38,038 nt of DNA, taken from positions 1 to 38,038 of the forward strand of contig JAKSLV010000013.1 of the NCBI GenBank assembly GCA_024401025.1, in the 5' to 3' direction. The stretch comes from Bacteroidales bacterium (GTDB lineage: Bacteria > Bacteroidota > Bacteroidia > Bacteroidales > UBA3824). Every line of letters starts with the position of its first letter. Within the stretch, counting starts at the first letter, position 1. Below are positions 7,765-15,607 of this stretch, in pieces. Both the position numbers and the translations under genes were made by a program. Below the pieces are notes generated by a model. The model was not told where the DNA came from. It did no database searches and was given only the letters and a program-made list of their open reading frames with translations.

Positions 7765-8172
7765 TTATTCGAAGTATTTGTTTATAATCTCCTGGAAGAA
7801 ATCTGGCGGCATGCATGGGCGGCCAGTCTCCTTGTTTACGAAACAGAGCACTGTGTTGCCATAGTTTAGCAGCTCTCCCTTGTCGTTGAAGCACTCGTAA
7901 TCGAAGCTCATCTTCACGCCCGGCTTCTGGCGCACATACACCTTTATAGTAAGGAGGTCGTCGTAGAAGGCGGGTTTCTTGTAATCTATCTTCATCGAGA
8001 TTACCGGCATCATATATCCGCGGTCCTCAAGCTCGCGGTACGAGCATCCGCAGTTTCTGAAAACATCGCTACGCGCGGCCTCGTAATACATTGGGTAATT
8101 GCCGTAGTAGCAGTAGCCCATCTTGTCGGTCTCGCCATAGCGGACCCTTATCTGTGTGGAACTTTCAAACAT
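7765..8172 (-). CDS. Acyl-CoA thioesterase, 4HBT hotdog family (YbgC-like)
   Basis: The 135-residue single hotdog domain carries the 4-hydroxybenzoyl-CoA thioesterase signature RYGETDKMGYCYYGNY, with Asp in ETDKMG as the expected catalytic residue, then YEAARSDVFRNCG and the beta strands KIDYKKPAFYDDLLTI. Members hydrolyse short or medium acyl-CoA, or acyl-ACP; in E. coli YbgC is associated with the Tol-Pal cluster. No Tol-Pal genes are nearby here. The gene is first in the minus-strand series leading to clpS, and a TAACTTTG box 86 bases upstream probably starts that transcript. An imperfect AT-rich hairpin (CGAATAAA/TTTATTCG) overlaps its stop codon and lacks a good T run. Exact substrate is unknown. 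Confidence 0.88.
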   Translation of the reverse strand: MFESSTQIRVRYGETDKMGYCYYGNYPMYYEAARSDVFRNCGCSYRELEDRGYMMPVISMKIDYKKPAFYDDLLTIKVYVRQKPGVKMSFDYECFNDKGELLNYGNTVLCFVNKETGRPCMPPDFFQEIINKYFE

Positions 8173-8257
8173 AGCTTTTTTATTTTTTATAAGGTTCTCA
8201 CCTGCTTTTGTGTGTTGAGTTCGATTAGTTTTTCGAAATCACATTTTTTCCAAGATG

Positions 8258-8265
8258 CAAAGTTA
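8258..8265 (-). promoter_or_regulatory. Bacteroidota -7 box for the thioesterase/clp operon
   Basis: On the minus strand this reads TAACTTTG followed by C, a match to TAnnTTTG. A TTTG lies 17 bases upstream (8283-8286), slightly closer than usual. It leaves a leader of roughly 80 bases. Confidence 0.6.
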
Positions 8266-8313
8266 TCAAAATAGTTTCAAAACAAAAATATATTGCATTT
8301 TTTTTGACAGAGG

Positions 8314-8346
8314 TTTGGCTGAAATAGTTTATTTTATGTATCTTTG
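8314..8346 (+). promoter_or_regulatory. Bacteroidota promoter for pyrE
   Basis: TTTG (8314-8317), a 21-base spacer and TATCTTTG (8339-8346) match the phylum consensus. The start codon of pyrE is 35 bases after the box. The promoter diverges from that of the thioesterase operon. Confidence 0.8.
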
Positions 8347-8381
8347 CATCCAAATACTAACAGAATAATACGCAACATCAA

Positions 8382-9023
8382 ATGGAAAGTTTGAATACAG
8401 AAAAGCAAGTTGCCAAGTATCTTCTTGACATTAAGGCAGTTAAGTTGCAGCCAGAGCAGCCATTCACTTGGGCATCGGGCTGGCATTCGCCTATCTATAC
8501 CGACAATCGCAAAACCCTCTCGTACCCAGAGGTAAGAAAATATCTCGTATCTCAGTTTGTGGACAAAATCAAGGCTATGTATCCTGATGTGGAGCTTATA
8601 GCCGGTGTGGCTACCGGAGCCATAGCTGTTGGAGTTTTGGTGGCTGAGGCTATGGGCCTGCCATTCGTATACGTACGCAGCAGCAGCAAAAACCACGGCC
8701 TGGAGAATCAGGTGGAGGGCGTTTGCAATCCCGGACAGAAGACAGTGGTTATAGAGGACCTTGTATCCACAGGTATGAGCAGCCTTAAGGCAGTATCAGC
8801 CCTCAGGGAAAAAGAGGTGAACGTAATGGGTATGCTGGCCATCTTCACATACGGTTTCCCAGTGGCAGAAGAGGCTTTCAAGCAGGCCAACTGCACTCTC
8901 GACACCCTCAGCAACTACAACTCGCTGATAGCCCTGGCTCAGGAGGCCGGCTACGTGCAGCAGAATCAGCTCGACACGCTGCTTGCATGGCGCAAGTGTC
9001 CTGATACTTGGGGACAGAACTAA
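8382..9023 (+). CDS. pyrE: Orotate phosphoribosyltransferase
   Basis: PyrE joins orotate and PRPP to give orotidine 5'-phosphate in pyrimidine synthesis. The 213-residue protein has the family's N-terminal region (FTWASGWHSPIYTDNR), the GVATGAIAVGVLVAE segment, the YVRSSSKNHG loop that supplies active-site lysine, and the PRPP-binding motif VVIEDLVSTGMS. The product is cytoplasmic. It is a monocistronic-looking gene under its own promoter. An AT-rich palindrome separates it from yicC. Confidence 0.96.
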   Translation: MESLNTEKQVAKYLLDIKAVKLQPEQPFTWASGWHSPIYTDNRKTLSYPEVRKYLVSQFVDKIKAMYPDVELIAGVATGAIAVGVLVAEAMGLPFVYVRSSSKNHGLENQVEGVCNPGQKTVVIEDLVSTGMSSLKAVSALREKEVNVMGMLAIFTYGFPVAEEAFKQANCTLDTLSNYNSLIALAQEAGYVQQNQLDTLLAWRKCPDTWGQN

Positions 9024-9035
9024 ATTTTTTATTTA

Positions 9036-9089
9036 ATGATTTTTGATTTTTGATTAACCGAAAATCAAAAATCGAAAATCAAAGATCAT
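9036..9089. repeat. Low-complexity imperfect palindrome built from TTTTTGAT units
   Basis: The left arm ATGATTTTTGATTTTTGATT mirrors a right arm made of AAATC/GATTTT units ending AAAGATCAT. It fills the pyrE-yicC gap almost completely. It may act as a weak transcript end or processing hairpin, but lacks a GC-rich stem and T run. Confidence 0.65.
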
Positions 9090-9095
9090 TTAGAA

Positions 9096-9974
9096 ATGAT
9101 GAAATCAATGACCGGCTACGGCAAGGTAACCCGTAGCTACAACGGCAAAAACATAGAGGTGGAGATACGATCGCTCAACAGCAAGAGCCTCGACGTTCAT
9201 ACCAAGGTTCCTCAGCAGTTCAACGACAAGGACCTGGAGATACGGTCGATGATAGGCAAGAGCCTGGAGCGCGGCAAGATAGATTTCTCGCTATCCTACA
9301 CCAACGAGACATCCGACGAGACCCTCCGCATAAACGAGAGTCTGCTGGAGGCCTACTTCAAGAAGATGAAGGCCATGCAGGAGCGTCTGGGTCTGGAGAT
9401 CGACAACTCTATGCTTATGACCACTCTGATGAGGTTTTCCGACGTTCAGAAGATGGAGGCCGAGGAGGTGAGCGACAACGACTGGTCGTTCGTGGCCGGG
9501 ATGGTGAGCGAGGCCATTGCCAATCTTGACTCTTTCCGCACTCAGGAGGGACAGCGCCTAAAGGAGGATTTCCTCCACAGGATAGATCTTATCCTTGGCT
9601 ATCTGGCCCAGGTGGAGCCTCTGGAGCAACAGCGCGTGCCGCTGATAAAGGAGCGCATCATACAGAGATTCGAGGAGCTGAAGGGCGTGGTGGATCTCGA
9701 CAGCAACCGTCTGGAGCAGGAGCTGATATTCTACATAGAGAAGCTCGACATCACCGAGGAGAAGGTTCGCCTTAGACAGCACTGCAAGTATTTTGTGGAG
9801 AACATCGATGCCGACGAATCTACCGGCAAGAAACTGGGTTTCATAGCCCAGGAGATGGGCCGCGAGATAAACACTCTGGGATCAAAGGCCAACGACGCCG
9901 GAATCCAGAAGATTGTGGTAATGATGAAGGACGAGCTTGAGAAAATCAAGGAACAGGTTTTGAATATTCTTTAA
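9096..9974 (+). CDS. yicC: YicC/YloC family endoribonuclease
   Basis: The 292-residue product opens MMKSMTGYGKV, the MxSMTGYG family start, and has the N-terminal YicC domain (LNSKSLDVHTKVP) and the C-terminal DUF1732 domain (DITEEKVRLRQHCKYF, GKKLGFIAQEMGREINTLGSKAND). E. coli YicC is an RNase acting on small RNAs. The start may be either of two adjacent ATGs; the first is annotated. In many bacteria gmk follows yicC directly; here the next gene is fabG, after a second low-complexity palindrome. Confidence 0.94.
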   Translation: MMKSMTGYGKVTRSYNGKNIEVEIRSLNSKSLDVHTKVPQQFNDKDLEIRSMIGKSLERGKIDFSLSYTNETSDETLRINESLLEAYFKKMKAMQERLGLEIDNSMLMTTLMRFSDVQKMEAEEVSDNDWSFVAGMVSEAIANLDSFRTQEGQRLKEDFLHRIDLILGYLAQVEPLEQQRVPLIKERIIQRFEELKGVVDLDSNRLEQELIFYIEKLDITEEKVRLRQHCKYFVENIDADESTGKKLGFIAQEMGREINTLGSKANDAGIQKIVVMMKDELEKIKEQVLNIL

Positions 9975-9976
9975 TC

Positions 9977-10065
9977 AGTAGATAGTAGAAAGTAGAAGTA
10001 GAAAGTAGGAAGTATGCATCAGATCAGGCACTAACTACTATCTACTATCTACCAACTACTTACTA
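9977..10065. repeat. Low-complexity imperfect palindrome built from AGTAG units
   Basis: The left half is repeated AGTAGA/AAGTAG units (9977-10014). The right half is the complement (CTACTATCTACTATCTACC and ACTACTTACTA, up to 10065). The halves could fold on each other around GCATCAGATCAGGCAC. It fills the yicC-fabG gap. Confidence 0.65.
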
Positions 10066-10084
10066 TAAAAAACTATAAAGCAAA

Positions 10085-10831
10085 ATGAAATTATTAGAAG
10101 GAAAAGTAGCTGTTATCACAGGAGCAGCACGTGGTATTGGTAAGGCACTTGCAATAAAGTTTGCTGCAGAAGGTGCCAACATTGCTTTCACCGACTTGGC
10201 CATCAACGACGACGCCAAGGCTACAGAGGCCGAGATTGCCGCAATGGGCGTAAAGGTAAAGGCATACGCCAGCAACGCTGCCGATTTCGAGCAGACCCAC
10301 CAGGTAGTGGAGGAGATCCACAAGGAGTTTGGCTCTATCGACATCCTCGTAAACAATGCCGGCATCACCAAGGACGGCCTTCTCGTAAAGATGACCGAGG
10401 CTCAGTGGGATGCTGTTCTTACAGTAAACCTTAAGTCTGCATTCAACTTCAGCCACGCTGTAGTTCCCATCATGATGCGTCAGCGCAAGGGCTCCATCAT
10501 CAATATGAGCTCTGTGGTAGGTGTACACGGCAACGCCGCTCAGTGCAACTACTCTGCATCAAAGGCCGGTATGATTGGCCTGGCCAAGTCTATCGCACAG
10601 GAGTACGGCAAGAAGGGTGTGCGCGCCAACGCCATTGCCCCAGGCTTCATCATCACTGCCATGACAGCGCAGCTCTCCGACGAGATCCGCAAGGAGTGGG
10701 AGGAGAAGATTCCATTGCGCCGCGGCGGTTTGCCAGAGGACATCGCCAACGTGGCCCTGTTCCTTGCTTCTGATATGTCGTCATACGTATCAGGCCAGGT
10801 AATCCAGGTGGACGGCGGTATGAATATGTAG
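10085..10831 (+). CDS. fabG: 3-oxoacyl-ACP reductase
   Basis: FabG reduces 3-oxoacyl-ACP with NADPH in fatty acid elongation. The 248-residue short-chain dehydrogenase has the cofactor motif GAARGIG (13-19), the NNAG motif at 90-93, and the catalytic Ser143, Tyr156 and Lys160 (YSASK). The C-terminal VSGQVIQVDGGMNM is typical of FabG rather than other SDRs. It ends in a strong terminator. Other fatty acid synthesis genes are absent nearby, so assignment to FabG rests on sequence, not on context. Confidence 0.92.
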   Translation: MKLLEGKVAVITGAARGIGKALAIKFAAEGANIAFTDLAINDDAKATEAEIAAMGVKVKAYASNAADFEQTHQVVEEIHKEFGSIDILVNNAGITKDGLLVKMTEAQWDAVLTVNLKSAFNFSHAVVPIMMRQRKGSIINMSSVVGVHGNAAQCNYSASKAGMIGLAKSIAQEYGKKGVRANAIAPGFIITAMTAQLSDEIRKEWEEKIPLRRGGLPEDIANVALFLASDMSSYVSGQVIQVDGGMNM

Positions 10832-10878
10832 TTTCCCCAAGCGTAGAAAAGTACGTATCAGAAAAAAAATATAAAAAA

Positions 10879-10915
10879 GACTGACACAGATTTCCAAGTG
10901 TCAGTCTTTTTTTTT
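10879..10915 (+). terminator. Terminator of fabG
   Basis: GACTGACAC (10879-10887) pairs with GTGTCAGTC (10898-10906), and a T run of nine follows. A-rich bases precede it. Confidence 0.93.
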
Positions 10916-10982
10916 ATTTTTGGGCTTAGTTTCAAAAACAGCAAAACGTAGAATAATAAACCAATAAAAAATCATACAAATT

Positions 10983-12263
10983 ATGGGCTGGTTCGCTAAT
11001 TTATTCAAGAGCAAGAAGAAAATTGCAGAGCAATTTAATAATGCTGATATGAAGGTTCTTGTTATGAATACCCAAAAGGGAAAGGTGAATACTCTCGTAA
11101 ACGCTAGAGAGCACGCCACCAAGGATTCCAAGGTACTCTTCAGGCTTAAAAAGCATACTATCGTAAATGTGACAGGCCAGAACGACGAGTGGGTAAAGAT
11201 AAACACCGTGCTGGGTCAGGCCTATTGTATGAAGAAATATGTAGACATCCAGGAATCGTTCCAGAAGCTTCTGGTGGAGGCCAAGGTGCTGAACGTGAGA
11301 TCGTTCTACAGCACTGATGCCACCATTATGGGCACAGTGAAGAAGGGCGATGTGCTCCTGATGCTAAGCAAGCATTCCAACTGGTATGGCATAGATTTCA
11401 ACGGCAAAACTGGATACGTATGCGCCGATTACGTTACCCTGCTGGACGATACCAGCAGCAACAGCAAAGGCAGCAGCGTCAGCAACAATACCACCACCAA
11501 CACTACCACCAACACCAAGAAGGAGGAGACCCGCCAGTTTTTCAACTCCAGGAAAGACCTGGCCAAGGTGGACCTGGCTCCAAAGAAACAGCTGTCGGCC
11601 GATGGACAGGACAAGTATGGCAAGGTGGCTGTAAAGACCTGGAACAATTTCGGAAACATCATCACCGTGATAAGCAAGGAGCTGGGCATCGACGTGGCCC
11701 GCGCCTTGGCTGTGATATGCGTGGAGAGCGGCGGAAGCGCCTTCAGCAGCGACGGCCGTATGCTTATCCGTTTCGAGAATCACGTTTTCTATACATATTA
11801 CGGCGCCAAGAGCGACGACAAGAAGGAGAAATTCGACGAGCATTTCGCCTTTGACGAGAGCAGCCGCCGCAACGGCCACAAGTACCGCGCCAAGAAGAGC
11901 GACGAGTGGAAAACCAGCCACAACGGACAGGCCACAGAGTGGGAGGCCCTCGAGATTGCCAGAAAGCTTGGCGACACCGAGGCGCTATATTCCATCAGCA
12001 TGGGCGCGCCTCAGGTGATGGGCTTCAACTACAAGATGATAGGCTACTCGTCGGTGCAGGATATGTTCGAATCCTTCAGCAAGGACATCCGCTACCACAT
12101 CATGGCCCTCTTCGACTTCATAGCCGCCAAGAGCTCGCGCGTGCAGTACCTCATAACCGGCGATTTCCTCTCGTTTGCCAAGGAATACAACGGCCTGGCA
12201 GCCCCTGAGGCCTACGAGAGCCGCCTTATCCAGTACTACGAGATCTACAAGAAACTTCTGTAA
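10983..12263 (+). CDS. SH3-SH3-N-acetylmuramidase without signal peptide
   Basis: This 426-residue protein has two bacterial SH3-like domains (about 23-90 and 96-155), a Ser/Thr/Asn linker (156-180), and a C-terminal N-acetylmuramidase domain of the phage-endolysin type (DUF3380 family). The catalytic glutamate is probably Glu248 in VICVESGG, followed by the family motifs LIRFENHVFY and SMGAPQVMGFN. Such enzymes cut the MurNAc-GlcNAc bond. The N-terminus (MGWFANLFKSKKK) has no Sec signal or lipobox, so export would need a holin, a secretion machine or cell lysis. Its stop codon overlaps the start of the next gene by one base, indicating translational coupling to the vWA membrane protein. No canonical promoter is clear upstream. 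A domesticated endolysin or a secreted effector are alternatives. Confidence 0.85.
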   Translation: MGWFANLFKSKKKIAEQFNNADMKVLVMNTQKGKVNTLVNAREHATKDSKVLFRLKKHTIVNVTGQNDEWVKINTVLGQAYCMKKYVDIQESFQKLLVEAKVLNVRSFYSTDATIMGTVKKGDVLLMLSKHSNWYGIDFNGKTGYVCADYVTLLDDTSSNSKGSSVSNNTTTNTTTNTKKEETRQFFNSRKDLAKVDLAPKKQLSADGQDKYGKVAVKTWNNFGNIITVISKELGIDVARALAVICVESGGSAFSSDGRMLIRFENHVFYTYYGAKSDDKKEKFDEHFAFDESSRRNGHKYRAKKSDEWKTSHNGQATEWEALEIARKLGDTEALYSISMGAPQVMGFNYKMIGYSSVQDMFESFSKDIRYHIMALFDFIAAKSSRVQYLITGDFLSFAKEYNGLAAPEAYESRLIQYYEIYKKLL

Positions 12264-14368
12264 TGACAAGCACTTTTATATCTGACAGCGCCTGGTATTG
12301 GCCTGTTGTATGTTTTCTGGCGGCGCTGGCCCTTACCGCCGTGTCGTATTACCGCAACAGCCGCCTTCAGGACCTCGGAGTCTGGAAGCTGAGGCTGTTG
12401 GCCGCGCTCAGGTTTCTGGCGCTTTTCGTTACGGGATTGCTGCTGCTGAATATATTTGTGCGCCGCAACACCACCCACACCGAGAAACCCGTGCTGGCCC
12501 TGGCTTTCGACAATTCGGAATCCATCCTGATGCGCGGGCCATACGCCGCCGACAGTCTCCGTGGCATCAGGGATGGCGTTGCCGGAATTATGGACCATCT
12601 CTCCAACAAATACAATGTAAAGCTTTTCGCCTTTGGCGACAAGGTGCGTATGTCTGATGCCGGGGCCTTGGATTTCAGCGACAAATACACCGACATGTCG
12701 CAGATGATGGAATCTATGCAGGCCTTGATGGGCAATGCAAACTCGGGCGCGCTGGTGGTGCTTAGCGACGGCATCTGCAACCGCGGACAGAATCCCGTGT
12801 ATTCCACATCGGCTTTCCCAAACAAGATACACACGGTTTTGTTGGGCGACACCACCGCCTACAAGGACCTCCTGATAGGCGGCACCGTATTCAACGAGAC
12901 CGCCTTCCTCGGCAACGAGTTTCCGATTCAGGTAACCGTAAACGCCCGCATGCTTGCCGGACAGAACACAAGCTGCGAGATATCAAGAAACGGCCGTGTG
13001 GAGTTCTCTAAAAACATCTCGATATCATCCGACAATTTCTCGCAGGAGATTTCCACATCGCTGAAGGCCGATACCAAGGGCCTTAACAAGTACACCATAA
13101 CCCTCCGCAGCCTTGATGGCGAGATCACCACCCTCAACAACACCCGCGACATCCTTGTGGATGTGGTGGACGACAAGCATAAGGTGCTGATACTCTCTGC
13201 AATGCCGCATCCCGACGTGGCGGCATTGCGCAATGCCCTGGGCGCCAACAGGGGGCTGGACGTGGATGTGGCCACCATTCAGAATTTCGACAAGAGCGTC
13301 TCGGGCTACAATCTTGTAGTTTTGGTTCAGCTGCCGGCTGTAAACCACAAGGCCGACAAGGTTTTGTCCGAAATCCGTCAAAAAGGAATTCCGGCCTTGT
13401 TTGTAGTGGGAAGTCAGACCGATTTTGACAAATTGAACGAGGTAAATACTTGTGTATCAATATCCAAGAAGAGCGATAGTTTCGAAGAGGTGGGATACGC
13501 CGAAAATGCGAGATTCTCGCTGCTTACATTCGAGAATGGGGTAGAGGAGATGCTTCAGAAGGCGCCGCCCCTCTATTGCGCTTTCGGTGAATACAAGGTA
13601 CTGCCTCAGACACAGGTGTTTGGCAATCAGCTGATAAAAGGCGTTGCCACCGACAAGCCCCTTGTGGCAATATCGGAGCCCGGCAAGTCGCGACAGGCTG
13701 TAATTACGGGCGAGGGCATCTGGCGCTGGCGCATCGATTGCTACAAGCGCTACCTCAACCACGAGAAATTCGACCTTATGATTTCAAGAATATGCCAGTT
13801 TCTGCTCACCCGCACCGACAAGGAGCGTTTTGTGGTGAGCACACGCAGCATTTTCAACGAGAACGAGCCGGTATACCTGAACGCCAAAGTCTTGGACGAG
13901 AGTATGGAGCTCGACAACGAGGCCGAGGTTACGGTGGATCTGGTGCCTCAGTCCAATCCCAAGAACACCTTCAGCGGCAAGATGGAGCCCACCGGCAGCG
14001 GATATTACATTAGGGTTGATAATCTGGAGCCCGATGCCTATACATATACGGCCAAAGCTGTCAGCAACGGCAAAACACTCAGCAAATCAGGCGTTTTCTC
14101 CATCAAGGAGATAAAGACCGAGGCCGAGAATCTTGTTGCCAACAGCGGACTTATGCGCAAGATTGCGTCGCAGACCGGCGGCAGGATGTTTGCCGCTGGC
14201 CAGATGTCAGATCTGGAGAAAGCCCTTCTGGACGACGACGACATCCGCCCAACATCCTACAGCGATGTCTCCACGGTGTCGCTGATGAGTTTCAAGTGGC
14301 TGTTCGCGCTCATCGTGCTGCTGCTGTCGGCAGAATGGTTTCTCCGCAAGTTCTGGGGAACTCTGTAG
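12263..14368 (+). CDS. Membrane-anchored von Willebrand factor A-like protein
   Basis: The 701-residue product has two N-terminal membrane helices (about 12-30 and 46-66). A vWA-like domain follows, with a MIDAS motif DNSES (Asp83, Ser85, Ser87) and the later LSDG (Asp169). A long beta-rich extracytoplasmic region follows, and a final helix near the C-terminus (FKWLFALIVLLLSAEWFL). The layout is common in Bacteroidota membrane proteins of unknown role, some placed near BatA/MoxR-type clusters, but no MoxR ATPase is present here. A middle stretch (HKVLILSAMPHPDVAALRNAL) looks like a second alpha/beta fold of the class I amidotransferase-like type. Its start overlaps the muramidase stop, so the two proteins are made together. 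A shared role in wall turnover is inference. Confidence 0.8.
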   Translation: MTSTFISDSAWYWPVVCFLAALALTAVSYYRNSRLQDLGVWKLRLLAALRFLALFVTGLLLLNIFVRRNTTHTEKPVLALAFDNSESILMRGPYAADSLRGIRDGVAGIMDHLSNKYNVKLFAFGDKVRMSDAGALDFSDKYTDMSQMMESMQALMGNANSGALVVLSDGICNRGQNPVYSTSAFPNKIHTVLLGDTTAYKDLLIGGTVFNETAFLGNEFPIQVTVNARMLAGQNTSCEISRNGRVEFSKNISISSDNFSQEISTSLKADTKGLNKYTITLRSLDGEITTLNNTRDILVDVVDDKHKVLILSAMPHPDVAALRNALGANRGLDVDVATIQNFDKSVSGYNLVVLVQLPAVNHKADKVLSEIRQKGIPALFVVGSQTDFDKLNEVNTCVSISKKSDSFEEVGYAENARFSLLTFENGVEEMLQKAPPLYCAFGEYKVLPQTQVFGNQLIKGVATDKPLVAISEPGKSRQAVITGEGIWRWRIDCYKRYLNHEKFDLMISRICQFLLTRTDKERFVVSTRSIFNENEPVYLNAKVLDESMELDNEAEVTVDLVPQSNPKNTFSGKMEPTGSGYYIRVDNLEPDAYTYTAKAVSNGKTLSKSGVFSIKEIKTEAENLVANSGLMRKIASQTGGRMFAAGQMSDLEKALLDDDDIRPTSYSDVSTVSLMSFKWLFALIVLLLSAEWFLRKFWGTL

Positions 14369-14380
14369 TTCCTTTCAGGT

Positions 14381-14914
14381 TTATTCTTCTTTTTTATTTT
14401 CGGTCTGAGGCTGCTCCTCATCGCTCTCCTCCTCCTCCTCGATGATGATTTCCTTGAAGAAGTCGGATTCGAACTTGGCGGCGGTGGGCAGCGCCATCCA
14501 GGCAAATAAGGCCGAAATTGCGGCGGCCAGGTAATACAGAGAATTGTTGTCTACCACGAAGTAGAGCAGTATGTTGATTACTAATGGGATGTATGTCAAG
14601 ATGTTGCGGAACTTCACCGCCTTCAGGTAGTAAGTCTGCTTTTCGTGGATGTCGTCTTTCTCCTTCAGGAGGGCGGCAGTCTTGTCGTAGTTGCTGGAGC
14701 CGTACCAGATTCCGAAACCAGTGATAATCAGCGATAGATACTGCATCGGTATCTTGAGAGCCTCGATATTAAGCAGCGGCTCGGTGTCACCTTTCTGGCT
14801 TATGATCCATGTTGCTATAAAGGCAGTGCCTGCCGCAGCTCCTAATGCGATATACTTTTTCTGAGCCTCTTGGAGGGTCTTGTCGAATTCCGGTGTGGTG
14901 ATTTTGTCTTCCAT
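14381..14914 (-). CDS. Four-helix membrane protein of unknown function
   Basis: I do not recognise this 177-residue protein. It shows four hydrophobic segments: about 21-39, 58-73, 102-119 and 124-142. Between the second and third is a charged stretch (YDKTAALLKEKDDIHEKQTYY) likely to be cytoplasmic. The C-terminus is extremely acidic (EEEEESDEEQPQ, then NKKEE). It converges on the vWA gene with 12 bases between stop codons. It lies downstream of the SiaC-like gene on the same strand but a terminator separates them, so expression may depend on read-through or an unseen promoter. Confidence 0.8.
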   Translation of the reverse strand: MEDKITTPEFDKTLQEAQKKYIALGAAAGTAFIATWIISQKGDTEPLLNIEALKIPMQYLSLIITGFGIWYGSSNYDKTAALLKEKDDIHEKQTYYLKAVKFRNILTYIPLVINILLYFVVDNNSLYYLAAAISALFAWMALPTAAKFESDFFKEIIIEEEEESDEEQPQTENKKEE

Positions 14915-14930
14915 TGGTATTTTATTAATT

Positions 14931-14959
14931 AAAAAAAAGCCAGTACATTTGTACTGGCT
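14931..14959 (-). terminator. Terminator downstream of the SiaC-like gene
   Basis: AGCCAGTAC (14938-14946) pairs perfectly with GTACTGGCT (14951-14959) around ATTT. The T run needed for termination is on the minus strand (eight A on plus), so it serves the gene at 14999. Confidence 0.9.
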
Positions 14960-14998
14960 GTATCTTTGTTTTTGGATAAATTGCTAGTTGATAATGTG

Positions 14999-15406
14999 TT
15001 AGAGCGATTCGTCTGAACCGTCGTCGCAACCTTCCTTGGCCTCCTTGAGCTCGATGGGCACTTTGGAAACGTTCTGGAAATCCTTTCCTGCATCCAGGAG
15101 GTCGCTGTCGCTGTAAAACCAGGTGATGTTGAGTTCCTTGCCCGGAATGTCGTTTATCTTGTTGAACTCCTTCAGGATGTTGTAGATCCAAATCTGAGAC
15201 GAAGTGTTGTAGTAGTCAAGCGATAAGTGAACAGTAGTCTTATCTGCCGGGGTTTTTACGTAGTTACTCAAAACCTTGAACACAGGCTCGTAAAACGAGA
15301 AAGTGTTCTCGATGATAGAGCGTCCCCTGATTTCGAAGAAACCATTGTCGCAGTCGAAATTTATGAAAGGACTCTTTGCGCTTTCCGCTATATGCAAACT
15401 TTCCAT
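14999..15406 (-). CDS. SiaC/DUF1987-family regulatory phosphoprotein
   Basis: The 135-residue product matches the DUF1987 (SiaC) fold: SPFINFDCDNGFFEIRGRSI, ENTFSFYEPV, HLSLDYYNTSSQIWIY and NITWFYSDSDLLDAGKDF. In Pseudomonas, SiaC is switched by phosphorylation of a threonine in the equivalent of the NTSS loop by the kinase SiaB, reversed by the phosphatase SiaA, and it stimulates a diguanylate cyclase. None of these partners is near. An ATG at 15505 would add 33 residues, but a good promoter lies at 15475-15506, so the start MESLHIAES at 15406 is preferred. The protein is cytoplasmic. The partner system in this organism is unknown. Confidence 0.85.
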   Translation of the reverse strand: MESLHIAESAKSPFINFDCDNGFFEIRGRSIIENTFSFYEPVFKVLSNYVKTPADKTTVHLSLDYYNTSSQIWIYNILKEFNKINDIPGKELNITWFYSDSDLLDAGKDFQNVSKVPIELKEAKEGCDDGSDESL

Positions 15407-15474
15407 TTGTTTAGTGTTTTTTTTTAGAATGTTTGGTGTTTTTCCTTGTTTGCTTATCTTTATTTTGAGTACTG

Positions 15475-15506
15475 CAAAACTAAGAATAAATTCTGCAATT
15501 ACCAAA
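15475..15506 (-). promoter_or_regulatory. Bacteroidota promoter for the SiaC-like gene
   Basis: On the minus strand TTTG (15506-15503), a 20-base spacer and TAGTTTTG (15482-15475) match the consensus. Transcription would begin near 15468, which rules out a start codon at 15505 and supports the one at 15406. Confidence 0.8.
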
Positions 15507-15570
15507 AAAAAATTAAAGATAATTGAAAAAAGTTTTTTTGTTCCCTGATGCTGCTCAATGGATTTTTTGT

Positions 15571-15578
15571 TATATTTG
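15571..15578 (+). promoter_or_regulatory. -7 box for the envelope protein at 15608
   Basis: TATATTTG followed by C matches TAnnTTTG and lies 29 bases before the ATG. No clear TTTG is found at the right distance upstream. Confidence 0.6.
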
Positions 15579-15607
15579 CGGTGTATTTGTAAAAAAAAGA
15601 CAAGACT

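Noticed and set aside
7743-7771. Hairpin CGAATAAA/TTTATTCG as a terminator of the thioesterase gene
   Set aside because: It is AT-rich, overlaps the stop codon and has no T run on the minus strand; read-through into clpS seems more likely.
15407-15505. N-terminal extension of the SiaC-like protein
   Set aside because: The upstream ATG lies in the -33 element of a good promoter, and the extra residues do not match the family start.
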